This document shows, one piece after another, positions 16,285-24,691 of a stretch of 51,351 nucleotides of DNA. The notes beneath the pieces are model-generated. The model was not told the origin of the DNA, did no database searches, and was given only the letters and a program-made list of their open reading frames with translations. The stretch is from CAYQPF01 sp964419225 (GTDB lineage: Bacteria > Cloacimonadota > Cloacimonadia > Cloacimonadales > CAYQPF01): contig CAYQPF010000019.1 of NCBI GenBank assembly GCA_964419225.1, positions 1-51,351 of the forward strand, given 5' to 3'. The first letter of the stretch is position 1. Each line of letters opens with the position of its first letter. The translations under genes and the position numbers were made by a program.

Positions 16285-17706
16285 CTATATATCAAACTCT
16301 TTTTGCAGGAACTTAATTTCTTCGAGATAATCATCCTCTAAATTAGAAGCAATAGTTTTAAATAAAGCCAGATCATAGAGAGTCAGAGTAGGTGATTTAA
16401 AGAGGTCCAGCAAAGTTTCGACAACTCCGTTAATTTCTTTCAGATGGACTAGTTTTGTAATATCAAAATCTGGTTGCCTGAGGTAAGGGCTTCTTTCTAG
16501 TTCATTGAGGAAGTCAATCAGGGAAAGTCTTATGTTGAGACAGTACTCAAGAAGTTCATATTCAGTTACGCCAAAGTTCTTTAATTGATAATCTTTATAG
16601 ACTTTTAAATACAAATTATTGAAGGCATGCATGAAATTAGTTTGTTGCTTTTCGTTGATAAAGAAGGTAAAACTTCTTCTAAAGACAATGTCGAAGATCC
16701 GATTCAGATCAAAATCATGAAATCGATGTATATCCAATAAGATCATAACGTAGAGAGTATTTTCAGTAAAGCTGCTGTTCAATTCATCCAGGATTCCATC
16801 CAAATCCTTTGCTATACCATATTTTTGTTTTAATTTCCCGCTAATAACATCCTGATAAATTTGTTTAACAAGATCTATCTCATTGAAAACAATAGTCGAG
16901 ATTCGACCCATGTTTTTTACTTCGAGATTATCGATTGAGGTAATCAACTCTTTCAGGGAATCAATTGGCATATTTTCCATCCAGACGCCAGAAAGCCAGT
17001 AAGCCTCCAGAATTTGGACAGGAGTGGATTTGAGAATTTTCACTTCAGAGACAACTTGAATTAAGGCATCAGTAAATTTTTGATTAAGACTTTTGATTAC
17101 TAAGCTATTTTGGAGATAATCTTTATGGGATTCTTTTTCCAGGAGATACTTTCCTTTAGCGTAATCCAGGGTAGTTACGACAATAAAATCATCACTTTGA
17201 AAATTATTATTATTCATCCACTCAGTAAGATTAACAGAATCAACATTAGCTTCACTGGGATTTATCCCGGAATTACATACCATAAGGTGAAAATTAGACA
17301 GATAAAAGAAGACAGTAGCCTCGTCTAAAGGGAGTTTTGTTTTGATAACGGTCATTTTTTTCTTATTTTCATCAATGATAATAAGGTTTCTCAAATAAGT
17401 ATCCGGTTTCATATGATTTAAGAAGTGGTGTCCTAAAAAGAGTTTTTTTTCTTCGAACTCAAATTGAGTAAGGGTAATTCTGAATTTAATTTTTTGATAT
17501 ACTTTTTGGCGGTAAATTACATTATTCTCATAAACAGTTAAAAAGTATTGAAAAGGGAGCAAGGAAGCTATTTTGACCGAGGCAGTTTCAACTTTTTGTT
17601 TGATATTTAGACTTAAACGAGCTTTTTCAACAAATACATCAAATGTTTCAGCTTTTGTTTCTGAAACTATGAAATCTAATAGTCTTTGATAAAAACTTTT
17701 ATTCAT
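16285..17706 (-). CDS. Uncharacterised protein, 473 residues
   Basis: I place the start at the ATG at 17706, preceded by AGGAAGGTAATT; the frame is open 12 codons further. I do not recognise a family. The protein is acidic to neutral, rich in F, L, I and N, with no signal peptide and no transmembrane segment. The first half is mixed beta/alpha (residues about 60-190). The second half (about 230-470) looks all-helical, with regular leucine spacing (LKELITSIDNLEVKNMG, LIDFLNELERS, VETLLDLFKS). It stands alone between two repeat-rich gaps. No catalytic motif stands out. Confidence 0.65.
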   Translation of the reverse strand: MNKSFYQRLLDFIVSETKAETFDVFVEKARLSLNIKQKVETASVKIASLLPFQYFLTVYENNVIYRQKVYQKIKFRITLTQFEFEEKKLFLGHHFLNHMKPDTYLRNLIIIDENKKKMTVIKTKLPLDEATVFFYLSNFHLMVCNSGINPSEANVDSVNLTEWMNNNNFQSDDFIVVTTLDYAKGKYLLEKESHKDYLQNSLVIKSLNQKFTDALIQVVSEVKILKSTPVQILEAYWLSGVWMENMPIDSLKELITSIDNLEVKNMGRISTIVFNEIDLVKQIYQDVISGKLKQKYGIAKDLDGILDELNSSFTENTLYVMILLDIHRFHDFDLNRIFDIVFRRSFTFFINEKQQTNFMHAFNNLYLKVYKDYQLKNFGVTEYELLEYCLNIRLSLIDFLNELERSPYLRQPDFDITKLVHLKEINGVVETLLDLFKSPTLTLYDLALFKTIASNLEDDYLEEIKFLQKEFDI

Positions 17707-17836
17707 AATTACCTTCCTAAAGGATAATAAAGATAAAAACAAAAATTTGTCAAGTAAGGAATAAAATCAGATGTATTTTTTAAAAGTTTGTAACTACTGA
17801 GCAAATTAATCATTAAGGGGAAAAGTGTTTCGAGAA

Positions 17837-17883
17837 ATGGACTATAAGGACTCAATGGACAATATGGACAATATGGACGGGGG
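17837..17883 (+). repeat. 9-bp ATGGACTAT-type repeat, locus 3
   Basis: Five units (ATGGACTAT, AAGGACTCA, ATGGACAAT, ATGGACAAT, ATGGACGGG) followed by GGGAAATTGAGAAC and preceded by GTGTTTCGAGAA. Confidence 0.75.
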
Positions 17884-18001
17884 AAATTGAGAACAAAATA
17901 GTTATTAGTTGTTAGTTGTTAATTGTTAGTGAGGAAAAGGGAAACCGAGAATTGGGAAGGATTAAGAGCGAGGAAGGACATTTTTTGAGAAATAAGCTAC
18001 T

Positions 18002-18032
18002 GATTAAGTGGTTGTGGAATAATAAAATCAGG
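18002..18032. repeat. 31-bp dispersed repeat, copy 2
   Basis: Matches 13838-13868 at 30 of 31 positions. Confidence 0.65.
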
Positions 18033-18150
18033 AATTACCAGAGTAGTAACAAATGTTCGCTTGAAAAAGATTTTCAAAATATGTTACTTTAAAGATTGAC
18101 ATATTAAAATGTTTGAATATCTTTTGTAATAGAATTTTAAGGAGGTAATT

Positions 18151-18909
18151 ATGAAATTCAAAGTCTTAATGATGCTAACATTTCTGTTTATTCTGGGGAT
18201 CTCAGGGTTAACTGCAGCTGACAAAGTCATTACACTTACCACTTTGGACTGGGAGCCCTATATTGGACAATCGATGCCAGGTCAGGGTTACATTGCGGAA
18301 GTGGTGAAAGAAGCTTTTACAAGAGTTGGTTATAAAGTGAATATCAAGTTTCTTCCTTGGGCCAGAGCTGTAAACGAGGCAGAAACAGGTAGTGCTGACG
18401 GTCTGTTCCCGGAATATATGGGTGATGAAAGAAAAGCATTATTCCTTTATTCTGAAGCGATGCCTGGTGGTCCGCTGGGATTTTACAAGAAAAAATCTTC
18501 GGCGATCAGTTATAAGACACTTAATGATTTGAAACCATATAAGATTGGAGTTGTCAGAGATTATATTAACACTGCGGAATTTGATGCAGCCAAGTATCTA
18601 AAAAAAGATGAAGCAGATAGTGACGAAATAAATATCAAAAAATTGATCAATGGGCGTGTGGATTTAGTGGTAATTGACAGATTAGTCGGTGATTATCTTA
18701 TCACCCAGAAATTCCCTGAGAATAAGGCTCAATTGGAATTTGTGAATCCTCCTCTGGAACTTAAACCTCTGTATATTGTTTTTTCCAAAAAGGCACCCAA
18801 TTATCAAACGAAACTTGAAGATTTTAATAAAGGCTTGAAAGAGATAACTAAAGATGGAACTTTGAAGAAAATCTTAACTAAACATGGTGTTGCGGATAAG
18901 GTGAAGTGA
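18151..18909 (+). CDS. Periplasmic solute-binding protein, family 3
   Basis: A 252-residue protein with a signal peptide (cut probably after T-A-A, about residue 22). Hallmarks of the SBP_bac_3 fold: the start I-T-L-T-T-L-D-W-E-P-Y, GYIAEVVKEAFTRVGY, FLPWARAVNEAETGSADGLF, and the hinge segment LINGRVDLVVIDRLVGDYL. It would bind an amino acid or other small polar solute. The AGGAGGTAATT ribosome site is strong. There is no permease or ATPase next to it, so it is an orphan that could serve a distant transporter or a sensor. A strong hairpin terminator follows. Confidence 0.85.
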   Translation: MKFKVLMMLTFLFILGISGLTAADKVITLTTLDWEPYIGQSMPGQGYIAEVVKEAFTRVGYKVNIKFLPWARAVNEAETGSADGLFPEYMGDERKALFLYSEAMPGGPLGFYKKKSSAISYKTLNDLKPYKIGVVRDYINTAEFDAAKYLKKDEADSDEINIKKLINGRVDLVVIDRLVGDYLITQKFPENKAQLEFVNPPLELKPLYIVFSKKAPNYQTKLEDFNKGLKEITKDGTLKKILTKHGVADKVK

Positions 18910-18945
18910 TAGTTGTTAGTTTATGGTTAGTGGTTAATAGTTAAT

Positions 18946-18976
18946 AAGAAAAGGAGTACTGGGTACTCCTTTTCTT
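18946..18976. terminator. Bidirectional hairpin terminator
   Basis: 14-bp perfect stem (18946-18959 / 18963-18976; AAGAAAAGGAGTAC and its complement), 3-nt loop, followed by a T-rich tail. It lies between the converging solute-binding protein and the 958-residue secreted protein gene. Confidence 0.85.
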
Positions 18977-18986
18977 TTGTTTATTT

Positions 18987-21863
18987 TTACATATGCTTTT
19001 TGAAATCCTGAATTAGAGTGTTCCATTTGGAATTTTTCGGAGCATGTTTCAGGAACTGTAGGAAGGAGCTATTTGAACGCAGGTCTTCTTTGATAGTCAG
19101 AACTTTATAAAACATTTGAGATCTGTAATGAGCAACGCGGTAATGGATAAATTGAGTGGTTTGAGTTTCTCCCAGAAAATAGTAATTGTTTAGATCACTA
19201 CCGGGTAATTCGCTGTATAGAACAACATAAGCATCAGGAGTTAAGGGCATCCCGTAGATATTTGTGGTCACAGGACTCCATTGAATTACAGCATTTTCAT
19301 TTACAAGAGCAATATTTACAGGATCCGGATTTGTGGGAGGTACATATTCCCCACGTCCCATAAGTTTAATTTTTAACTGTGGCTTATTCTCTGAGGTATT
19401 ATAAACAATGAGAGTATCAGCATAATTTGTCACACTTGTGGGAGCAATACATACCCCAATATTAAATGTATCACCTGGAAGAAGAGTTCTTAAAGCCGGA
19501 TTATAATTAACAAGGAAGTGATAGTCATTATTTTTGAGTTGAATATTTCCAATAACAAGAGTATCAGTTCCTGTATTCTGAAAGACGATTAAGGAATCTT
19601 CCGAGGTATAACCTACATAAGCCACCCCAAAATCAAGGATTGAAGTGCTGGCTTGAATAAGAGGATGTGCGATTGCATTGACAGTTTTAGTAACAGCTTT
19701 TGTATGATAAGTATCAGAGACAGTTAATGTTACCTGATATGTGCCTTCAGAAAAAGTATGTACAGGATTTTGTAGATTTGAGGAAATACTATCGTCAAAA
19801 TTCCAATTCCAGGAGAGAATGTTTCCTTGTGAAGTATCAGTAAAATTTGCTACAAAAGGCACATCACCGATGTAGGAAGGTAAAGAGAAATTGGCATTGA
19901 AGGTATATCCTGTACCTTGGACAGAGTAATTATAAACAGGGTTCTGGTAATCGTTGGAACTAAAAGTCAGAAAATCTGAATAGTTTTGCAGAGCATCTGG
20001 TTTGAAGTAAATATTCAGGATGAGAGAGTCTGAGGGGGTTAAAGTTACAGGGAAGACGGCAGGAATATTTTGAAAATTATACCAGCAAACTTGGGGATTA
20101 GTCAGAGAAATACCGGAGATGGTCAAATTTCCGCTGAAATTTTTCACCATTATCGTTTTCATAGCTGTAAGATTCAAGCCTACAGAGCCAAAATTAAGAT
20201 AAGGCTGACTGAATTCGAGATGGGGTCTTGCACCTGGAGAAAAATCTGTATAAGATCTGGGGACAATTTCATAGCCTGCAGTAAAGGGCATTGAACTGTC
20301 ATATTGAGTAAAGATCCCTGTAACATTCAGGGGGTATTCGGGCTCGGTGGTGCCGGTTAAAGCGGCTCCTGTATCGAAATACATCTGTAAAGTATCCTGG
20401 GGAGTATCATTGAGGAAGTAGCCTGGAGCAAGGTTGCTGGGCCAGGTACCTTTGTATTTGTTGGTATTGATGATTTTTACAAGCAGATTCTCATAGATTT
20501 CCGGAGAACTAAGTATTTGATCAATTGTTAGAACTGTTGGTTGAGGCATGACAGACAGTCCGTTATCTGTAATGGATGCCTGATCAGTGGGTTCCAGTTG
20601 AATACGTCCATTGCTTTGTTTCAAGTAGCCAATGATAGTATAGCTGTGTTCCAGAGTTAAATTAGAAATACTTAGAGAGGTTGAATTAACATTAATAGCA
20701 CTTCCACCAGCCTGAAGATATGCATAAAGTCGGGTTGAGCTGAAAACTCCGGTACATATACCGGTTACTCTTGCCGGAACATTCAGGCAGGGAGACACAC
20801 CGTCTGAGTTTACCTGATGCAATACACTGATATTTGTATTACCGATAAAAACCTTGCTATGCGAGCTTTCGCTTGTTTGGGCAGAATTATCTGTGGCAGT
20901 GATCCAGTATTCCAGAAGATCACTATCGCTATATGCAGAGGAAGTGATTGTAGTAGTATAAGTCCCTGAGTTATTCACCATAGCTATTGTATTTGTTATT
21001 CCGCCATTGATTGTATAATTCAGATTCACAGAGGAAACAGAATTATTGTCGGTTACTGTTGCAGAAATGAGAGTATTTTCGTTTTCATAAGGGATTAAAA
21101 TATTTCTGGTAACACTATTAATAGACGGAGGAGTATCGAGATTGGCAAAGAGATCTGCCCAATTGGTAGCAATGCGAATTCCGTCTATAACAAGAGTAGG
21201 AGCAGCACTGGTACCTTGTCTGAGTGCGATAGTTCCGAGAGAGGGTGCATCATTACCGTCGGTAGCAGTTAAATCGGGAATAGGTTCAGTTGTAAAATTG
21301 GCAGGATTGATGAATAAGCTGACCATATCATCTGTAGTACTCGTGGAGTTGAAGGTATATTTCAAGACGACTAAAACAGTAGTATTCAAGGAATAAGTCA
21401 GAGTAGAATAAACTCCGGTACTGGCTCTTTTAGTTAAACCAAGTTGGAGATTATTCAGAGCATCTTTTTTAGCATAGACTTTACCATAGAAATTAGTATT
21501 CATGTTAGTTTCGCCGAAGTGGAAAAAATATTCACCACTCAGAAGTGCAGAGGCATTGATCATAAAGGAGGCGTAAACGCTTCCGGAAGTTTGGGGGGCA
21601 AAGCCTTTATTCAGATCTTCGCCGAGAGATGATATTCTGACAGCATTACTTGCTCCGGAATTAGAGGAAATATAAGATGGATAAGACAGACCCGGATTGA
21701 CAAGCAAAACAGGATTTAACCCGGCACTACTGTGAGCAACCCAGCCATTGTTTGTAAGATAATCGTTAACAGTATAATCGAAGTTCTCAATAAATAAAAG
21801 AGTGCTGTATAATCCGGAAAAGCACAAACTCAATAAAATACAAAACAAAAATTTAATTTTCAT
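18987..21863 (-). CDS. Large secreted multidomain protein (LamG-like, OB-like, ASH, PKD)
   Basis: A 958-residue protein with a signal peptide (about 20 residues) and a strong AGGAGGATAA ribosome site. Domains in order: a LamG-like lectin domain of Bacteroidetes style (about 22-240; ENFDYTVNDYL, GSVYASFMIN, TLVIDGIRIATNW); an Ig-like domain (about 250-345); an OB-fold-like domain (about 355-540; VTGICTGVFSS, LEHSYTIIGYL); an ASH-type domain (about 548-650, LNFGSVGLNLTAMKTI); a PKD domain (about 655-735, WNWNFDDSISSNLQNPVHTF); a second ASH domain (about 740-850); and a fibronectin-III-like end. It is probably an adhesin or carbohydrate-binding surface protein. It lacks the sorting tail seen on the next secreted proteins and ends in a charged K-K-H-M. 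Confidence 0.75.
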   Translation of the reverse strand: MKIKFLFCILLSLCFSGLYSTLLFIENFDYTVNDYLTNNGWVAHSSAGLNPVLLVNPGLSYPSYISSNSGASNAVRISSLGEDLNKGFAPQTSGSVYASFMINASALLSGEYFFHFGETNMNTNFYGKVYAKKDALNNLQLGLTKRASTGVYSTLTYSLNTTVLVVLKYTFNSTSTTDDMVSLFINPANFTTEPIPDLTATDGNDAPSLGTIALRQGTSAAPTLVIDGIRIATNWADLFANLDTPPSINSVTRNILIPYENENTLISATVTDNNSVSSVNLNYTINGGITNTIAMVNNSGTYTTTITSSAYSDSDLLEYWITATDNSAQTSESSHSKVFIGNTNISVLHQVNSDGVSPCLNVPARVTGICTGVFSSTRLYAYLQAGGSAINVNSTSLSISNLTLEHSYTIIGYLKQSNGRIQLEPTDQASITDNGLSVMPQPTVLTIDQILSSPEIYENLLVKIINTNKYKGTWPSNLAPGYFLNDTPQDTLQMYFDTGAALTGTTEPEYPLNVTGIFTQYDSSMPFTAGYEIVPRSYTDFSPGARPHLEFSQPYLNFGSVGLNLTAMKTIMVKNFSGNLTISGISLTNPQVCWYNFQNIPAVFPVTLTPSDSLILNIYFKPDALQNYSDFLTFSSNDYQNPVYNYSVQGTGYTFNANFSLPSYIGDVPFVANFTDTSQGNILSWNWNFDDSISSNLQNPVHTFSEGTYQVTLTVSDTYHTKAVTKTVNAIAHPLIQASTSILDFGVAYVGYTSEDSLIVFQNTGTDTLVIGNIQLKNNDYHFLVNYNPALRTLLPGDTFNIGVCIAPTSVTNYADTLIVYNTSENKPQLKIKLMGRGEYVPPTNPDPVNIALVNENAVIQWSPVTTNIYGMPLTPDAYVVLYSELPGSDLNNYYFLGETQTTQFIHYRVAHYRSQMFYKVLTIKEDLRSNSSFLQFLKHAPKNSKWNTLIQDFKKHM

Positions 21864-21984
21864 TTATCCTCCTACCGATTAAGGCTTTAACAATATATCT
21901 AAAAGCTTGTACAACGTCAATTAAAAAATTCATAGAATAGAAACTACTTAGGAGCTTTTTTGAGATTCGCCACAAGAGGGTTTT

Positions 21985-22003
21985 ATGGACTATATGGACA
22001 TAT
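21985..22003 (+). repeat. 9-bp ATGGACTAT-type repeat, locus 4 (short)
   Basis: Two units, ATGGACTAT and ATGGACATA, only. Confidence 0.55.
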
Positions 22004-22137
22004 GATTCCACATTAAAAACTCCATATAGCTACAAACCAGGTATTCTGAAATTTAAGTTTTTTGACCAGACTCAAAATATATAACTGGACACAAGTAAGC
22101 TATTCATAAGTTTATAGTAAAGATAAAAATCCTTAAA

Positions 22138-22191
22138 GGAGGGAGAAGGAACTGAATTGTTTGAAGCTGTTACATATGCCGAAAGAAAAAG
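22138..22191 (+). repeat. 54-bp dispersed repeat, copy 1
   Basis: Reads GGAGGGAGAAGGAAC... to ...CATATGCCGAAAG. The reverse complement of 48125-48178 matches it at 51 of 54 positions. Confidence 0.8.
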
Positions 22192-22500
22192 GTGTTCATT
22201 AGAGATTAGAGTAACGAATAGGAAAAGTAAGTTTTTCGTAAGCTAAAGCATACGGAATTACCAGCTAAAGCCCGCGTTCCAGGGAACATGCTCAGTTTAA
22301 CGGCATTGGCTAAGAGAGTGCTATTAAGGAGCTAAAGGGACGCAGTATCAAATTGTGAATGGCGAATTGTGGATTATGAATGAAGAATGAAATAAATTGA
22401 ACTGGAAGGGGAAGTTGAGAATTGGAACGGAAATGGCTTTTCAAGATAATTGTACAGATTAGTTTAGTGTTAAGTTGAAAGTTGGCAAAAATTATTAAAC

Positions 22501-22528
22501 TTGACAGATATTTTTTTGGTTGTAATAT
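22501..22528 (+). promoter_or_regulatory. Sigma70-type promoter
   Basis: TTGACA (22501-22506), 16-bp spacer, TAATAT (22523-22528). It precedes the secreted protein gene at 22643. Confidence 0.65.
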
Positions 22529-22642
22529 TTGGCTGTTTTTAATATCAATTTGATATTTTTCTTTCCATAAATGCTAATCGCTGTCTCTTATTTGACTTTA
22601 TCGTGTAGGAGAATTAATTTTATAGATTCAAAGGAGGTTAAA

Positions 22643-24076
22643 ATGAAAAGATTCATGATGATATTAATGTTAACAGGGCATCTAATAGCTGTCTGTTTTG
22701 CCGACGAGTATCGCTATTCTTTGAACTCAACCCAGATAAATTTACCATATCCTTATGATTTTTGCCTGACTCAGGAGAATACGCTTGTCTGTTATTCTCT
22801 GATCAACGAATCAAATCATTTGTATATCAAGAAATTCACAGCCGATAGATCAGGCAATATCTCTCCGCTAGATACTCTGGCAATTTTGCCAGCAGCTCCT
22901 CCTTCGAGGATGGATTTAAGTCAGAATGGAAACAGAATTCTCATCAACTATAATAATGAATTGTCTATAGTTCTGGAGAATGACTCTCTGCTGTATGTAA
23001 ACACTCAGGAATCTTATAGTTGTTATCTATGGGGAAACTACCTGATAAGTGATAACTACCCTGGTTTTACTCTTTATGATCTGACTACCCAACAAACAAC
23101 AACAATTACGGAAAATAGTGATTTGAAATTTTCACCTTTAGGCAATGAATATATCATTATCGAAAGTTCTATTAATGACGGTACAGCCACCAGAAAGCTG
23201 ATGAACAGCGAATTGCAGATCATCAGTACAGAACAGGTCAATCCTTGTTTCCTTTGGCTTGGGTTGGATAGTAGTAATTACCGTCAACAGGTGGGAACCA
23301 ATTATTTTCTGGGAGCTCCGGATATTCTTTTGAGAAGCGGTTACTATATTTATCAAATGTTTGTTACTAATTCACATCTTACGATGTATGGTATAGACGG
23401 GGCTGATGAGTATGGATATGTCCCAAGCTTTCTAAGAGACTTCTATGTCAGCCCTGACGGATATATATCATCGCTTGGCGGAATTATGAGCCATTCTGAT
23501 ACTTTGACTTACCGGTATTTGTCAGATAATGCAGTGATAAGTATTCCTGTCAATTTCCCATATGACAATGTTCAATGGGCAAGAAAATATCTTAATAAAT
23601 GGATAATGTTCCAGGAAAACAGTCCTGATAACAGGTTATTACTTTTTGATATGTCCATAAACTTTTTGGATACGCTTACTGTTTCAACCGGCCTGTTCAG
23701 GGCTACTGCAGCGGAACAAACTCTCTATTGTCTGGCTCAGAATACCTTATATATTGTCACTGTCGATTCAATGGTTGCAGAAAATGACATTGTTGAACCT
23801 TCTTCTCAAGTAGTACTGGAAAATTACCCTAATCCCTTCAGAGATGGTACAAATTTCCGTGCTTCAGCAAAATCCTCCGGGAACTTCAAAATGCAGGTTT
23901 GCAATATTAAAGGTCAGGTAGTGTGGGAGAAAGTATGCTTCGGTTCGGATTTAGAGAAGAGTTTTTATTGGAATGCTGTGGACAAAAAGGGGAAGAAATT
24001 ACCTTCGGGAGTTTATTTAGCAAGTCTTATTGGTGAGGATTACCAAGCTCACAAGAAAATGATTCTTATAAAATAG
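22643..24076 (+). CDS. Secreted beta-rich protein with type IX-like C-terminal sorting domain
   Basis: The start is the ATG at 22643 (AGGAGGTTAAA upstream), giving 477 residues, although the frame is open to 22571. A signal peptide spans about residues 1-20 (MKRFMMILMLTGHLIAVCFA). The body is beta-rich and may form a propeller, but I see no named repeat. The last about 85 residues are the FlgD-like/type IX secretion tail: NYPNPFRDGTNFR, then KMQVCNIKGQVVW, then LPSGVYLASLIGEDYQAHKK and the ending MILIK. In FCB bacteria this tail directs export and surface attachment. The target or ligand of the body is unknown. Confidence 0.8.
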   Translation: MKRFMMILMLTGHLIAVCFADEYRYSLNSTQINLPYPYDFCLTQENTLVCYSLINESNHLYIKKFTADRSGNISPLDTLAILPAAPPSRMDLSQNGNRILINYNNELSIVLENDSLLYVNTQESYSCYLWGNYLISDNYPGFTLYDLTTQQTTTITENSDLKFSPLGNEYIIIESSINDGTATRKLMNSELQIISTEQVNPCFLWLGLDSSNYRQQVGTNYFLGAPDILLRSGYYIYQMFVTNSHLTMYGIDGADEYGYVPSFLRDFYVSPDGYISSLGGIMSHSDTLTYRYLSDNAVISIPVNFPYDNVQWARKYLNKWIMFQENSPDNRLLLFDMSINFLDTLTVSTGLFRATAAEQTLYCLAQNTLYIVTVDSMVAENDIVEPSSQVVLENYPNPFRDGTNFRASAKSSGNFKMQVCNIKGQVVWEKVCFGSDLEKSFYWNAVDKKGKKLPSGVYLASLIGEDYQAHKKMILIK

Positions 24077-24191
24077 GACCAACTATTAGAATGTTTGAAG
24101 CAGAACATAGGGATAATAGTAATAATATTATCTTCTTGACTTTGTTATGCTAATATTTTGACTGTTTTTATTATTATTCAGGAGGTAATTT

Positions 24192-24686
24192 ATGAAAGCA
24201 GCATTGCTTATAATTGATGTCCAAAATAAGTATTGTCAGAATATGCAGCATGTTAAACCTTATTTGGATTTTGGGACAACGTTTATTAATATGACTTCGG
24301 ATTTATTTCGCAAAAAGGAGTTACCGGTAATAATTATTCAGCATAAGAGTGAAAGAGATGGCTGTGTTCCTGGCAATCGGGATTTTGATGTAATAGATGA
24401 GATCAAAATTGCAGAGACAGATATCCGGGTAATAAAAACACGCAGCAGTGGCTTTGTGGGGACTGATTTAGAGAAGATCCTGAAGGATAATGAAGTGGAT
24501 ACTTTAGTATTAACGGGATTAGCGGCAGAATATTGTGTTTTGCGGACATATATGAGTGCAGAAGAAAGGGGCTATACTCCTTTGTATTTGCAAAATGGAG
24601 TTATACCCATGAATCCGGACTTCCTGAATATTTGCCACAAGTTCATTGAAACTGTTCCCGTTTCCTTATTGTATAAAATATTGTAA
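24192..24686 (+). CDS. Isochorismatase-family cysteine hydrolase
   Basis: A 164-residue cytoplasmic protein with the complete catalytic triad of the family: D9 in LLIIDVQN, K82 in RVIKTRSSGF and nucleophile C115 in TGLAAEYCVLRTY. The related enzymes include nicotinamidases and other amidases. The short length and lack of extra metal ligands beyond the fold do not allow choosing a substrate. The ribosome site is AGGAGGTAATTT. An extended -10 (TGCTAATAT, 24148-24156) may start the transcript. It converges with the PAS kinase gene, leaving only 5 bp between the stops. Confidence 0.85.
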   Translation: MKAALLIIDVQNKYCQNMQHVKPYLDFGTTFINMTSDLFRKKELPVIIIQHKSERDGCVPGNRDFDVIDEIKIAETDIRVIKTRSSGFVGTDLEKILKDNEVDTLVLTGLAAEYCVLRTYMSAEERGYTPLYLQNGVIPMNPDFLNICHKFIETVPVSLLYKIL

Positions 24687-24691
24687 ATTTA

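Larger units (their letters stand above)
17707..18150. other. Intergenic repeat mosaic (444 bp)
   Basis: No gene seen. Contains the 9-bp array 17837-17883, a GTTAGTTGTTAATTGTTAGT word (17910-17930), a GAGAATTGGGAAGG word (17947-17960), the 31-bp repeat copy 2 (18002-18032), and TTGACA at 18096-18101 upstream of the solute-binding protein gene but without a clear -10 at the right distance. Confidence 0.55.
21864..22642. other. Intergenic repeat mosaic (779 bp)
   Basis: No gene seen. Contains two 9-bp units (21985-22003), the 54-bp inverted-pair repeat copy (22138-22191), AGGAGCTAAAGGG (22326-22338), GAATTGTGGATTATGAATGA words (22366-22390), GAAGTTGAGAATTGG (22411-22426) and the promoter 22501-22528. 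The frame of the next gene is open 24 codons upstream of its real start. Confidence 0.55.

Noticed and set aside
16205..17883. CRISPR-like interpretation of the ATGGAC arrays
   Set aside because: Units are 9 bp, directly adjacent, with no spacers and no cas genes.
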